A stretch of DNA of 64,000 nucleotides, from positions 62,001 through 126,000 of the forward strand of contig CBDCSM010000002.1 in the NCBI GenBank assembly GCA_965221575.1. Reading direction: 5' to 3'. The translations under genes and the position numbers were made by a program. Positions 33,945 to 43,254 of the stretch are shown piece by piece. Source of the stretch: JAPPHA01 sp965221575 (GTDB lineage: Bacteria; Pseudomonadota; Alphaproteobacteria; Rhodobacterales; Rhodobacteraceae). Each line of letters begins with the position of its first letter. The stretch's first letter is position 1. The notes beneath the pieces are model-generated. The model was not told the DNA's origin and made no database searches. It was given only the letters and a program-made list of their open reading frames with translations.

Positions 33945-35497
33945 CCCGTGCAGTCCGGATAGGCGTGGACGTCGGCGGCACAAATACCGACGCGGCCGCG
34001 CTGGACGGACAGGCAGTACTGGCGACGACCAAACGCTCGACCACGGCAGACGTTACCGGAGGGATCATGGCCTCGGTCAACGCGGTCATGGACGAAGCGG
34101 AAGTTGAACCCGAAAACGTCGCCGCCGTTATGATCGGTACCACCCAATTCGTGAATGCGGCGGTCGAACGGCGTGATCTTCGAAAGGTCGGAGTCCTGCG
34201 CCTGTGTGGTCCCGCGACACGTTCTCTGCCGCCGATGATCGACTGGCCGGAAGACCTGCGCGACATGGTTGAAGGCGAAACCGCGCTCGTGGACGGGGGC
34301 TATGAGTTCGACGGCCGCCCGATCGTGCCGCTGGACCCCGAGGAAATTCGTAACGCCTGCCGATCATGGACGGCCAAAGGCATTACCGCGGTCGCGATCA
34401 ACTCCGTGTTCGCACCGGTCAAGGACGAAATGGAACTTCATGCCGCCAGAATCGTGCAATCGGAGATGCCAGGCGTCAACCTGAGCTTGTCACACCGGAT
34501 CGGGCACACGGGGCTGTTGCAGCGTGAAAACGCGACAATCCTTAACGCGGCCCTGATGGAGTTGAGCAGGTCTACGGTTGATGCCTTTCAAAAGGCGTTT
34601 TCGGACCTTGGCATCACCTGCCCGATATACCTGACGCAGAACGACGGAACACTGATGGTCGCAGACCACGCCAGGCGGTTCCCGATTTTTACGATTTCCT
34701 CCGGTCCAACGAACTCCATGCGCGGGGCGTCTTTCCTGACCGGGCTGACGGAACGTGTCGTGGTCGATATCGGCGGCACGACGACAGATGTTGGCATGCT
34801 GATCGGCGGTTTCCCGCGTACACGCGGATTGGGAGCCGACTTCGCCGGTGTCAGGACCAACTTCCGCGTACCGGATGTCTACTCGTTCGGCCTTGGCGGC
34901 GGGAGCATCATTCGCCGCAATGGTGAGGACTTCACGATCGGCCCGGATTCGGTCGGCTATTGCTTGGCCGGCCGCGCAAGGGTTTTTGGCGGCGACGTGC
35001 TGACGGCGACCGACTTGGCCGTGGCCGCCGGTTCTACCCAACTTGGAAATCGGGCGGCGGTCGCGGGTCTTGAGCCCGGCTTCGTCGAACGGGTGTCCCG
35101 GCGTATGAAATCCGACGTCGAGAACGCGATAGATCGTATGAAATCGGGACCTGGCCCGGTACCTGCCATCCTCGTCGGTGGCGGATCGATCCTCGTGGAC
35201 GACGACCTTGAGGGATGCAGCGAGGTCGTGCGCCCGCCTCACTTCGAATCCGCCAACGCCATCGGGGCCGCGATCGCCCAGGTTTCCGGGGAAGTCGACA
35301 GGGTCATTTCGCTGGAAGACAAAAGCCGCGACGAAGCGCTTGCCGAGATCACCGCTGTCGCGATGAACCGGGCAGTCGAAGCGGGCGCCAACGCCGCGAG
35401 CGTGGAAATTGCGGAATTGACCGAGACGCCGCTGGCCTATTTGCCGGGCAACGCGGTTCGGATCGCGGCAAAGGCCGTGGGGAGCCTTTCGGCATGA
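33941..35497 (+). CDS. Hydantoinase/oxoprolinase family protein (HyuA-like)
   Basis: A 518-residue ATPase-fold protein of the hydantoinase A/oxoprolinase family, hydrolysing cyclic amides (hydantoins, 5-oxoproline or relatives). The phosphate-binding loops are visible: IGVDVGGTNTDAAAL at the start, and VVVDIGGTTTDVGML in the second actin-like lobe. A third glycine-rich loop (FGLGGGSIIRR) follows. It is shorter than the full HyuA (about 690), which is normal for the subgroup paired with DUF917. It starts at TTG 33941, overlapping the Lrp stop, and its stop overlaps the next start (ATGA). Confidence 0.88.
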   Translation: MTRAVRIGVDVGGTNTDAAALDGQAVLATTKRSTTADVTGGIMASVNAVMDEAEVEPENVAAVMIGTTQFVNAAVERRDLRKVGVLRLCGPATRSLPPMIDWPEDLRDMVEGETALVDGGYEFDGRPIVPLDPEEIRNACRSWTAKGITAVAINSVFAPVKDEMELHAARIVQSEMPGVNLSLSHRIGHTGLLQRENATILNAALMELSRSTVDAFQKAFSDLGITCPIYLTQNDGTLMVADHARRFPIFTISSGPTNSMRGASFLTGLTERVVVDIGGTTTDVGMLIGGFPRTRGLGADFAGVRTNFRVPDVYSFGLGGGSIIRRNGEDFTIGPDSVGYCLAGRARVFGGDVLTATDLAVAAGSTQLGNRAAVAGLEPGFVERVSRRMKSDVENAIDRMKSGPGPVPAILVGGGSILVDDDLEGCSEVVRPPHFESANAIGAAIAQVSGEVDRVISLEDKSRDEALAEITAVAMNRAVEAGANAASVEIAELTETPLAYLPGNAVRIAAKAVGSLSA

Positions 35498-36666
35498 AGA
35501 CTTGGGACATCTCTTCGGAAGACATTGACCGCATCGCGATCGGGGCCGGCATATTGGGGACCGGCGGCGGAGGCAGTTCATACCTCGGCCAGTTGAAAGC
35601 GAAGGCGCACCTTTCCGCGCGCATGAAGATCGAGGTCGTTCTGCCCGAAGACCTGCCTGACGACGCGAATGTCCTACCGCTGGGCGGGATCGGGGCACCA
35701 ACCGTCAGTATCGAACGGATCGACGAGGGGCACGAAGGCATCCGGTTGATCGAGGCAATCGAGAACGTCTCGGGCAAACGCATTGATGCGCTGGTGGCCG
35801 ACGAGATCGGCGGATCGAATGGAATAGCTCCGATGCTGCCTGCCGCTCAGCTTGGATTGCCGGTCGTGGATGCCGATGGCATGGGGCGGGCATTCCCCGA
35901 GACTCAGATGACATCCTTTTTCGTGGGCGGCCAGGAAACTGCCCCCGCGGCATTGACCGACGTCCACGGCAATGTCCTGGTCGTGACCGATGCACGGTCG
36001 CCGGAAATGCTTGAACGGCTGATGCGGCCTGCGACGATTGCCATGGGTTGTTCGGCGCTGATGTCGACGGCGCCGATTTCCGGTGCATTTCTCAAATCGC
36101 ACGGGATCCGCCATTCGATCAGTCTGGCATGGCGGCTGGGCGACGCGGTCCTTTCCGCACGGTCGGCGAAGACGGACCCGGTGGACGCTATCTGCACCGC
36201 GGGGCGCGGCGGTCGCCTCCTGCGGGGCAAAGTCGTGGACATCGCGCGAAGTATCACCAACGGTTTCACGCGCGGAATGCTGACGGTATCGGGGCTCGGG
36301 GAAGACCGTGGCCGGGTCATCGAAATCGACCTCCAGAACGAGTTCATCGTGGCACGCGAAAACGGGTCGGAAACCGCCACGGTCCCGGATCTCATTTGCG
36401 TCGTGGACAGTGATGACGGCGCTCCGGTCTCGACTGAGGATATCAGGTACGGAATTCGCGTGGCAATCCTGTGTCTGCCCGCGCCGAAATTGCTGCGAAC
36501 GGAGTCGGCACTCGCGGTCATGGGCCCACGGGCATTCGGCTATGACCTTGATTTCAAACCATTCAACCAACCGTACGATCCCGCACCTGCGGAGTCCTAC
36601 ATGATGAACCCGGCACCAGCCGGGATCGACAATCCAGGGGAGGAAACCAGACATGGAACGTCGTGA
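35494..36666 (+). CDS. DUF917 family protein (S-methyl thiohydantoin desulfurase-like)
   Basis: A 390-residue protein of the DUF917 family, some members of which are annotated as S-methyl-thiohydantoin desulfurases. The signature glycine-rich start is GAGILGTGGGGSSYLGQLKA, followed by ALVADEIGGSNGIAPMLPAA and DADGMGRAFPE. The family nearly always sits beside a HyuA-type partner, as here. The ATG overlaps the hyuA stop, and its C-terminal end overlaps the start of the binding-protein gene by 14 bases. The reaction is probably the second activity needed to open or desulfurise a cyclic compound. Confidence 0.86.
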   Translation: MKTWDISSEDIDRIAIGAGILGTGGGGSSYLGQLKAKAHLSARMKIEVVLPEDLPDDANVLPLGGIGAPTVSIERIDEGHEGIRLIEAIENVSGKRIDALVADEIGGSNGIAPMLPAAQLGLPVVDADGMGRAFPETQMTSFFVGGQETAPAALTDVHGNVLVVTDARSPEMLERLMRPATIAMGCSALMSTAPISGAFLKSHGIRHSISLAWRLGDAVLSARSAKTDPVDAICTAGRGGRLLRGKVVDIARSITNGFTRGMLTVSGLGEDRGRVIEIDLQNEFIVARENGSETATVPDLICVVDSDDGAPVSTEDIRYGIRVAILCLPAPKLLRTESALAVMGPRAFGYDLDFKPFNQPYDPAPAESYMMNPAPAGIDNPGEETRHGTS

Positions 36667-38218
36667 ATTTCTGAAAACCGGTGTCCTGGCCGCATTGGCC
36701 ACGACCGCTTGCTTCGCCCAGGCCAGTGTCGGCGGTGCCCAGGGCAGCCCGGACATCCTGATAATCGCCTCGCCGGCAGGATTTCCGGATCTTGATCCTG
36801 CGACATCGTTTTCAAATGATGGAGCGGTACTGGCAAATGCCTATGAAACCTTGACAAAGTACATCCCCGACATGTCCGGCGGTTCGGGCACGGTCGAACC
36901 GGTTCTGGCGGAAAGCTGGAGTTCGTCGGAAGATGGCCTCACCTGGACGTTCAAATTGCGCGGCGGCGTGTCGTTTTCGGACGGTGCGCCATTCAATGCC
37001 GCCTCCGTCAAGGCGTCGATCGAGCGTACGCAGGCCATCGGTGGCGGCGCGGCCTTCATCTGGTCGGCGGTCGAGGCGATCGAGACGCCCGATGACATGA
37101 CAGTGGTCATGAAACTTGCATGGCCGCAGCCGATGGACGTGACCGCGTCCGCAGGATTTGCCGCCTGGATCATCAGTCCGAACGCGATAGACAAGGACAA
37201 CGCCTGGTTCAATGCCGGCAATTCGGCCGGGACCGGACCTTACGTGATCTCGCGCTACGAACCGGGTCAGCGCCTGATCATGGTCCGAAACGAAAATTAC
37301 CGGGGAGAAAACGCCGGCGGCTTCGAAAACATCGTCTTCGAGATCACGGAGGATTCGGTGCTTGCGCAAAGTATGCTGGAAAGCGGCCAGGCGGACTGGG
37401 CGACGGGCCTGCCATTCGAGAACATCGCGAGCCTTGAGGCCAAGCCCGACGTCGCTGTCCACGTCAATCCATCCTTCCAGAACCTCTTCGGCCTGCTGAA
37501 CGTACGCCGCGCGCCGCTTGATGACGCCCGCGTCCGCCAGGCCCTGGCGTTGGCATTCCCCTACGACGATGTCATCGCGGCAGGCACCGAGGGCCTTGGC
37601 AGCCGGTCCATGGGGATCATTCCTCCGGGTATCTGGGGCCATGATGCAGCTGCGTCGGCGCCCTCCACGGATCTTGCCGCCGCGAAGGCCCTGCTCGACG
37701 AGGCCGGGGTTTCCGGAATCGAACTGACGATGACCTACGGTACCGGCGACGCGTTGCAACAGCTCGCGGGCGAGTTGTGGCGCGCAAATCTGTCCACCCT
37801 GGGCATCGAACTGATTCTGCAGCCAATGGCATGGGAGGCACAGTGGGAACTTGCGAAAGCGAACCCAGAGACCGCGCAGGACATCTTCGTCATGTATTGG
37901 TGGCCCACCTACGTGACGCCTTACGACTTCCTCTTCAGCCTCTTCAATTCGGAGGATGAGCCGTTCTTCAATCTCGGCTACTATTCCAATGCGGACTTTG
38001 ATGCCATTCTTGACGAAGCGAACACGCTGTCGACCAGCGACCGTGCGGCTTCCGAGGCCAAGTTCCGGGAGGCCAATCGCATCGTCATCAAAGATGCCGC
38101 GGCGGTGTTCATGTTGGACATGCCGAACGTGCACTTCGTCCGATCCGACATCGAGGGCTATGTCGACAACCCCGCCTACGGGCACGTCGTCTTCGCGAAC
38201 GAACTGAGGCGGAAGTAA
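36653..38218 (+). CDS. Peptide/nickel-type ABC transporter substrate-binding protein
   Basis: A periplasmic binding protein of the DppA/OppA (SBP_bac_5) family, 521 residues. The N terminus has a twin-arginine-like motif (RREFLKTG) and a hydrophobic stretch, so Tat export is possible. Family blocks include LTWTFKLRGGVSFSDGAPFN, and GTGPYVISRYEPGQRL. It is part of a full Dpp-type importer, in the same operon as HyuA and DUF917, which suggests that the ligand is a hydantoin-like or modified-dipeptide compound. Confidence 0.92.
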   Translation: MERREFLKTGVLAALATTACFAQASVGGAQGSPDILIIASPAGFPDLDPATSFSNDGAVLANAYETLTKYIPDMSGGSGTVEPVLAESWSSSEDGLTWTFKLRGGVSFSDGAPFNAASVKASIERTQAIGGGAAFIWSAVEAIETPDDMTVVMKLAWPQPMDVTASAGFAAWIISPNAIDKDNAWFNAGNSAGTGPYVISRYEPGQRLIMVRNENYRGENAGGFENIVFEITEDSVLAQSMLESGQADWATGLPFENIASLEAKPDVAVHVNPSFQNLFGLLNVRRAPLDDARVRQALALAFPYDDVIAAGTEGLGSRSMGIIPPGIWGHDAAASAPSTDLAAAKALLDEAGVSGIELTMTYGTGDALQQLAGELWRANLSTLGIELILQPMAWEAQWELAKANPETAQDIFVMYWWPTYVTPYDFLFSLFNSEDEPFFNLGYYSNADFDAILDEANTLSTSDRAASEAKFREANRIVIKDAAAVFMLDMPNVHFVRSDIEGYVDNPAYGHVVFANELRRK

Positions 38219-38237
38219 AGCTCATGGGCCGCGCCGG

Positions 38238-39260
38238 ATGAACCTTCTCAGGTATACCGTCAGACGCCTCATCATGTCGGCGTTTGTGGTTTTCGGCGTG
38301 GCCTTCCTCGTCTTTGTTGCGTCCCGGATCGTGCCGTCTGACCCGGCGGCGCTCTACGCCGGGCCGCGGCCGACGGTCGAACAGGTCGAAGCGGCGCGGG
38401 AGCTTCTGAAACTCGACGAACCGCTCTACGTTCGCTTCGCGGATTTCGTGACGTCGATGGCCAGCGGTGATTTCGGGTTCTCCTATCGCACACGGCGCCC
38501 GATTTGGGACGACCTCGCGGTCTTCCTGCCGGCCACGCTTGAACTTGCGCTGTTTTCCACAGGCATAGCGCTTCTCTTCGGCATTCCTCTTGGCGTCGTT
38601 ACAGCGGACCGCAGGGGAGGATGGCTTGATCGGCTTTCCGGTCTCGGCGCGATTGCCGCCGTCGCGATGCCGACATTCTTCCTGGCCATGGTGCTGCAGT
38701 TCGTCTTTGCGCAGTGGCTTGGTGTGCTGCCGTTGTCGGGTCGAATATCCCGCGAAATATCGCTGTTTGATCCGGTCGAAGTGGTAACCGGATGGTTGCT
38801 GATCGACAGCCTTATCGCGTTGCGGTTTGACGCCTTCGGGAACGCCTGCCTTCACCTGATCCTGCCCGCGATCACGCTCGCGGCCTACCCCACGGGCATC
38901 GCCACACGCCTGACCCGCGCGTTGATGATCGAAATCCTGGAGCGTCGCCACGTGATGGCGTCGCGCGCCCACGGCCTGTCGCACCGGCGAATTCATTTCG
39001 GGCATGCGCTGCCCAATGCGGTCGGTCCCGCGCTTACGATTATCGGGTTGAGTTTCGCGTTCTCGCTGACCGGCGCCGTGCTGGTTGAGATTATTTTCGC
39101 CTGGCCGGGCCTGGGACGTTACGTCAGCGAAGCCATCCTGTCGAAGGACTTTCCGGTGATCGCCGCCTCCACGCTGGTTGTGACCATCTGCTATGTCCTG
39201 ATGAACCTGGTCATCGATCTTGCGCAGGCCGTGATTGATCCGAGGGTCGTGGTGTCATGA
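38238..39260 (+). CDS. ABC transporter permease, DppB family
   Basis: A 340-residue permease. The N-terminal start (NLLRYTVRRLIMSAFVVFGV) and VPSDPAALYAGPRPT are typical DppB features, and the coupling loop GLSHRRIHFGHALPNAVGP is present. Five to six helices. Its stop overlaps the next permease start (ATGA). Confidence 0.93.
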   Translation: MNLLRYTVRRLIMSAFVVFGVAFLVFVASRIVPSDPAALYAGPRPTVEQVEAARELLKLDEPLYVRFADFVTSMASGDFGFSYRTRRPIWDDLAVFLPATLELALFSTGIALLFGIPLGVVTADRRGGWLDRLSGLGAIAAVAMPTFFLAMVLQFVFAQWLGVLPLSGRISREISLFDPVEVVTGWLLIDSLIALRFDAFGNACLHLILPAITLAAYPTGIATRLTRALMIEILERRHVMASRAHGLSHRRIHFGHALPNAVGPALTIIGLSFAFSLTGAVLVEIIFAWPGLGRYVSEAILSKDFPVIAASTLVVTICYVLMNLVIDLAQAVIDPRVVVS

Positions 39261-40090
39261 GGCGGTTCATGTACACCCTTGGCCCGACAGGCACCATGAG
39301 CCTGACGGTCATCGCCGGAATCATCCTTGCCGCCATCTTTGCGCCGGTGGTTGCGCCTTTTGCCGACCAGGGGGCGGGCGACCCGAATATCGCAGATCGT
39401 TTCCGGGGACCTTCCGCCGCGTATTGGCTGGGAACCGACGGCCTCGGACGCGACATTCTGTCCCGCGTGATCTTCGGAGCGCGGGTGTCCGTCACGATCG
39501 GGTTGGTCGTTGTTTTCATCGGGCTTCTTATCGGCCTGCCGATCGGGATCATCGCGGGGTACAGGGGAGGATGGGTCGACGAGGCCCTCATGCGCGTCAC
39601 GGATGTGTTCCTGGCTTTTCCCGCACTGCTCCTGGCGGTGCTCTTGGCTGCCGCGCTTGGCGCGGGAATGGTCAACTGCATTATCGCGATTTCGGTCAGC
39701 TGGTGGCCCTGGTACGCGCGGCTGGCCCGCTCTGAGGTGCTGGTCCTCCGCGGTCAGCCTTTCGTCGAGGCGGCACAGGTCATGGGCGTTTCGCATGCGC
39801 GCATCCTAGTTCGCCACATCTTGCCCGCGGTTGCGCGGCCGCTTTCGGTTCAGGCCGCGCTTGATTTCGGCCCGGCGCTTTTGACCGGTTCCGCACTGTC
39901 GTTCCTCGGATTGGGTGTCCGGCCGCCAGTCGCCGACTGGGGTGAAATGGTCAACGCCGGTCGCGCGGTATTTCCCGACCGGTGGTGGGTCGCGGTTGCG
40001 CCCGGAATTGCCATATTCCTCATGGCGCTGGCGTTCAGCCTTCTGGGCGACGCACTGCGCAATGCCGACAGGCGCCGGGCCAATGATTGA
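39257..40090 (+). CDS. ABC transporter permease, DppC family
   Basis: A 277-residue partner permease. It has the DppC features YWLGTDGLGRDILSRVIFGA, then GVSHARILVRHILPAVARPL, the coupling loop, and PPVADWGEMVNAGR near the end. Start and stop overlap the neighbouring genes by a few bases. Confidence 0.93.
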   Translation: MRRFMYTLGPTGTMSLTVIAGIILAAIFAPVVAPFADQGAGDPNIADRFRGPSAAYWLGTDGLGRDILSRVIFGARVSVTIGLVVVFIGLLIGLPIGIIAGYRGGWVDEALMRVTDVFLAFPALLLAVLLAAALGAGMVNCIIAISVSWWPWYARLARSEVLVLRGQPFVEAAQVMGVSHARILVRHILPAVARPLSVQAALDFGPALLTGSALSFLGLGVRPPVADWGEMVNAGRAVFPDRWWVAVAPGIAIFLMALAFSLLGDALRNADRRRAND

Positions 40091-41030
40091 CGTCCGGAAC
40101 CTCGCGGTGGAATTCGGCCATTCGGCGCGGCCAATTCGGGCAGTCCGGGATGCGTCGGTGACGATCGAGCCCGGCACGATTCACGGCCTGATCGGGGAAT
40201 CGGGCTGCGGGAAGTCCACCATCGGCATGGCATTCCTGGGACTCCTGCCCGACAGCGCGCGCGTGTCCGCATCGCGGTGCCGGTTCGGCAAGACGGACCT
40301 GATTGCCGACGCGGCGCGGCTGCGCGGTCGCAGGATCAGCCTGATTTCCCAGGATCCGGCGGCGGCGCTCAATCCGGTCCTGAGCATCCGGCGGCAACTG
40401 GATGATGTTCTGAAGGCGGCAGGTCTCTTGGGCCGCACCGAGCGAAAAGCGCGTTCAATCGAATTGCTCGATGCGACCGGGCTCCCGGACAGCCGTCTCG
40501 TGTTGCGGAGCTTTCCGCACGAACTCTCGGGCGGCATGCAGCAGCGGGTCGTGATCGCCCAGGCTCTGGCGACCGGCGCGGAGTTCCTGATTGCGGACGA
40601 GCCGACGACGGCCCTCGACAAGACCGTCGGGCGCCAGGTGCTCGACGTGCTCAAGACGCTCGTGGACGAGCGGAACCTGACGGTTCTCATGATCACCCAT
40701 GACATGGACGTTGTCGGCTACGCCTGTTCAAGGGCGAGCGTGCTTTATGCGGGCATGACTGTTGAAGAGGCCGAAACGCGGGCGCTCCTGTCGCGACCGA
40801 TGCATCCTTACACCCGTGCGCTTCTGGATGCCCGGCCGGGCAGGGAAACGATTGGGCAACGCCTGGAAGCCATCGATGGTCAACCTCCCGGGCCGAACGC
40901 GGAATTCGCCGGCTGTCCCTTTACCGAAAGGTGTTCGTTTGCAATGCCAACCTGCGCCAAACGGCCGGCCCCCAGGATGCAAGAAGATGATCGCGAGTGG
41001 GCATGTCACCTCGGGGCAGAGCATGCTTGA
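40083..41030 (+). CDS. ABC transporter ATP-binding protein, DppD family
   Basis: The first ATPase of the importer, 315 residues. Walker A (GESGCGKST), Q-loop (ISQDPAAALNPVL), signature (LSGGMQQRV), Walker B (LIADEPTTALD) and H-loop (MITHDM) are intact. The C-terminal oligopeptide motif is present with its cysteines (GCPFTERCSFAMPTCAKR). The ATG lies inside the permease 3' end, with an 8-base overlap. Confidence 0.93.
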   Translation: MIDVRNLAVEFGHSARPIRAVRDASVTIEPGTIHGLIGESGCGKSTIGMAFLGLLPDSARVSASRCRFGKTDLIADAARLRGRRISLISQDPAAALNPVLSIRRQLDDVLKAAGLLGRTERKARSIELLDATGLPDSRLVLRSFPHELSGGMQQRVVIAQALATGAEFLIADEPTTALDKTVGRQVLDVLKTLVDERNLTVLMITHDMDVVGYACSRASVLYAGMTVEEAETRALLSRPMHPYTRALLDARPGRETIGQRLEAIDGQPPGPNAEFAGCPFTERCSFAMPTCAKRPAPRMQEDDREWACHLGAEHA

Positions 41031-41787
41031 GCCAATTCTCGAAGTCTCCGAGCTCGTGGTGCGGTTTGGACGGTCGTCAATGTTCGCAGATCGCCCCAAA
41101 CCCGCCGCAGACGGCATCTCGTTCATGCTGGCCCCTCGGAAAACCCTTGGCATTATCGGCGAGAGCGGGTCCGGCAAGAGCACGGTCTTGCGTGCAATCC
41201 TTCGGCTCGTCCCCGTCGAAGGCGGAGGCATCCGTTACCGGGGGCGCGACTGGCTCAACATTCCGGACCGCGAAATGCGTCCCCTGCGTGCGCGGATTGG
41301 CGTCGTCATGCAAAACCCGTTTCTCTCACTCAGCCCCAGGCTGACCGTCGCGGAAATCCTGGCCGAACCGCTGAAAGCGCGAGGCGGCTTTTCCCGCAGT
41401 GACGTGAGGGACCGAAGTTTGAAGAACCTGGAAGACTGCGGGTTACGGCCCGAATTCCTGGAAAGCAGGGCGCGCGAGCTTTCGGGCGGCCAGGCACAAC
41501 GCGTTGCCATTGCCCGTGCACTTGCCCTGGAGCCTGACCTGATGATCCTTGATGAGCCGACTTCGGCACTGGATGTTTCGGTCCAGGCCCAGATCCTGAA
41601 TTTGCTGCAGGAACTCAAATCATCACGCGGGCTTTCGGTATTGATCGTCACGCATGACATCGGCGTGGTCTGGCACACATCCGACGAGGTTCTCGTCATG
41701 CGCCGCGGGGAACAGATCGAGTACGGCACGCTGGAAAAGGTTACCAGCCGCACGACCAGCGACTATACACGATCCCTTTTCGCCTGA
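41023..41787 (+). CDS. ABC transporter ATP-binding protein, DppF family (short form)
   Basis: The second ATPase, 254 residues. Walker A (GESGSGKST), Q-loop (VMQNPFLSLSPRL), LSGGQAQRV, DEPTSALD and VTHDI are all present. It lacks the roughly 70-residue C-terminal oligopeptide extension of typical DppF/OppF and ends right after the D-Y-T-R-S-L-F segment. The ATG at 41023 overlaps the dppD stop. It is the last gene of the operon; a six-bp hairpin (CTCGCG/CGCGAG, 41793-41810) follows without a T-run. Confidence 0.9.
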   Translation: MLEPILEVSELVVRFGRSSMFADRPKPAADGISFMLAPRKTLGIIGESGSGKSTVLRAILRLVPVEGGGIRYRGRDWLNIPDREMRPLRARIGVVMQNPFLSLSPRLTVAEILAEPLKARGGFSRSDVRDRSLKNLEDCGLRPEFLESRARELSGGQAQRVAIARALALEPDLMILDEPTSALDVSVQAQILNLLQELKSSRGLSVLIVTHDIGVVWHTSDEVLVMRRGEQIEYGTLEKVTSRTTSDYTRSLFA

Positions 41788-42035
41788 TCGTTCTCGCGCG
41801 GCTTCGCGAGCGGAATGAACGGGCCACTGTGCCACACGGAAGAACGCGCCCCTGTTCAGGATCTTGCGCTCCCGCTCTTGCCCGCGGACGCGCACCTTCC
41901 TTTCTCGCCGATGAACAGATTGCACGGGGAACCGGTGCTTGGTTCACTGAAAGAGTATACTGGCGTACCGTCCCGTAGGTATTGCCATTCGAAATGCAGG
42001 CGTTGACCAATTCGCGGATGTCACCTAGTCATTCG

Positions 42036-42163
42036 GCATTCTCAGGGCGGGGTGAAAGTCCCCACCGGCGGTGACAGCCCGCGAGCGCCATTCACGCGAA
42101 TGGGTCAGCAGATCCGGTGAAACTCCGGAGCCGACGGTGAGAGTCCGGATGAGAGAGAATGGG
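42036..42163 (+). promoter_or_regulatory. FMN riboswitch (RFN element)
   Basis: The conserved RFN pattern is complete: an outer-stem strand near 42037 (GCATTCTCAGGGCGGGG), then GAAAGTCCCCACCGGCGGTG, the middle arms, CCGGTGAAACTCCGGAGCC and GACGGTGAGAGTCCGGATG, ending GAGAGAATGGG. It would bind FMN and switch off the lumazine synthase gene that follows at 42232. A Shine-Dalgarno-covering hairpin lies between it and the start codon. Confidence 0.95.
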
Positions 42164-42195
42164 ATGGAGGGCATGCTGCCTGACCATTTCGAACG

Positions 42196-42229
42196 CTCTG
42201 GGATCTTGTCATCGAGAAAGGATCCGGAG
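42196..42229 (+). promoter_or_regulatory. Shine-Dalgarno-sequestering hairpin below the riboswitch
   Basis: CTCTGGGATC (42196-42205) can pair with GATCCGGAG (42221-42229), nine paired bases including one G-U, with one bulged G, leaving a 15-base loop. The right arm carries the purine-rich ribosome-binding region immediately before the ATG at 42232. No T-run is present, so the switch probably acts on translation. Confidence 0.55.
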
Positions 42230-42231
42230 CC

Positions 42232-42711
42232 ATGACAATATCCCCAACGACACCAAATTTTGCATTCATCAAGGCACGATGGCACGCGGACATTGTGGAC
42301 CAATCGTTCTTGGGTTTCACGAGGCGCCTGGCTGAACTTGAGGTCGACGCGTCTGTCGAGACATTCGATGTACCCGGCGCATTCGAAATGCCTCTCTTGG
42401 CGAAAAGGCTCGCCATGACCGGACGATTCGACGCGATTGCGGCCGCGGCACTTGTTGTTGACGGGGGCATATACCGCCACGAGTTTGTCGCGCAATCCGT
42501 CGTCACAGGCTTGATGAATGTTGGCCTTCAAACCGGGGTTCCCGTACTCTCGGTTTCGCTGACGCCCCACAATTTCCATGGTTCGGAGGAGCACCACGCG
42601 TTCTTCCGAGACCATTTTGTCAAGAAGGGAGCCGAGGCCGCAGATGCCGCCGTCCAGATATTGGAAGTCCACTTCAGGCTACCTGTGCCTGCATCATTGG
42701 CGGAAGCTTGA
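42232..42711 (+). CDS. ribH: 6,7-dimethyl-8-ribityllumazine synthase, type II (RibH2)
   Basis: Joins a ribityl-aminouracil with 3,4-dihydroxybutanone phosphate in riboflavin synthesis. At 159 residues it matches the type II, decameric RibH2 branch known from Brucella and rhizobia: FAFIKARWHADIVDQSF, FDVPGAFEMPLLAKRLA, VVDGGIYRHEFVAQSVV and LTPHNFHGSEEHHAFF. It sits alone behind an FMN riboswitch, so it is not part of a rib operon here. The 15-base loop upstream suggests translational control. Confidence 0.93.
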   Translation: MTISPTTPNFAFIKARWHADIVDQSFLGFTRRLAELEVDASVETFDVPGAFEMPLLAKRLAMTGRFDAIAAAALVVDGGIYRHEFVAQSVVTGLMNVGLQTGVPVLSVSLTPHNFHGSEEHHAFFRDHFVKKGAEAADAAVQILEVHFRLPVPASLAEA

Positions 42712-43026
42712 TCCCGTTCGCATAGGGGATTGCTCAAAGGAGCCGAAATTCAAGACCACCGGTCTGCCGGACGATGGTTCGATCCGTTAACGCGCCAATC
42801 TGATCAGGAGCCGGTTGCAACGGCCACTTCGATGGTAACCGATTGAGGCGAATTTCCTGTGGTTGACTTGAAAACGGGCGTGGTCAATCTCAACCTCGAA
42901 AATGCGGGGTCCAGATCACCACCACCCGACGCCTGACTATCCAGGTTCGCTGAGAAGATCGGCACCGCCCGGACATCCGCGTGCCAATAAGAGCGGGAAA
43001 GGGCTCGAAATTTATCGCGTGGGAAA
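42712..43026. other. Geneless stretch between ribH2 and hipA remnant
   Basis: About 315 bases with no recognised gene. TTTATCGCGTGG (43011-43022) resembles the TTTATCGCGCGTG start of the first operator-like repeat ahead of the intact hipBA, so part of an old promoter may remain here. Confidence 0.35.
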
Positions 43027-43250
43027 ATGTTCGTTGTCGGGCAGATTTCGGTTCACGCCGCCGGCAGCCTGAGCTTTTCCTACGATGCACGTTGGCTGGC
43101 TACGGTTGGAAGTTTTCCGCATTCAGTGACGGTCCCGCTTGTTGAGGATGACTTCGAAGATGAGGTCATCGCTCCATGGTTGGCCAACCTGCTCCCCGAA
43201 GAGCAGCAACTCCTGTCAATGTCGCGGGCGCTGGCCTGTTTTCGTCAGAA
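43027..43250 (+). pseudogene. Truncated hipA 5' end
   Basis: This encodes only the first part of a HipA kinase (FVVGQISVHAAGSLSFSYD to NLLPEEQQLLSMSRAL). Over 68 residues, 57 are identical to the intact HipA at 48590 by hand count. A one-base deletion relative to the intact copy near 43230 shifts the frame, and homology stops at about 43249, a few bases before the oxyR stop codon. No hipB precedes it. It is a direct repeat of the 5' end of the intact gene, 5.6 kb away in the same orientation. Confidence 0.85.
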
Positions 43251-43254
43251 GACC

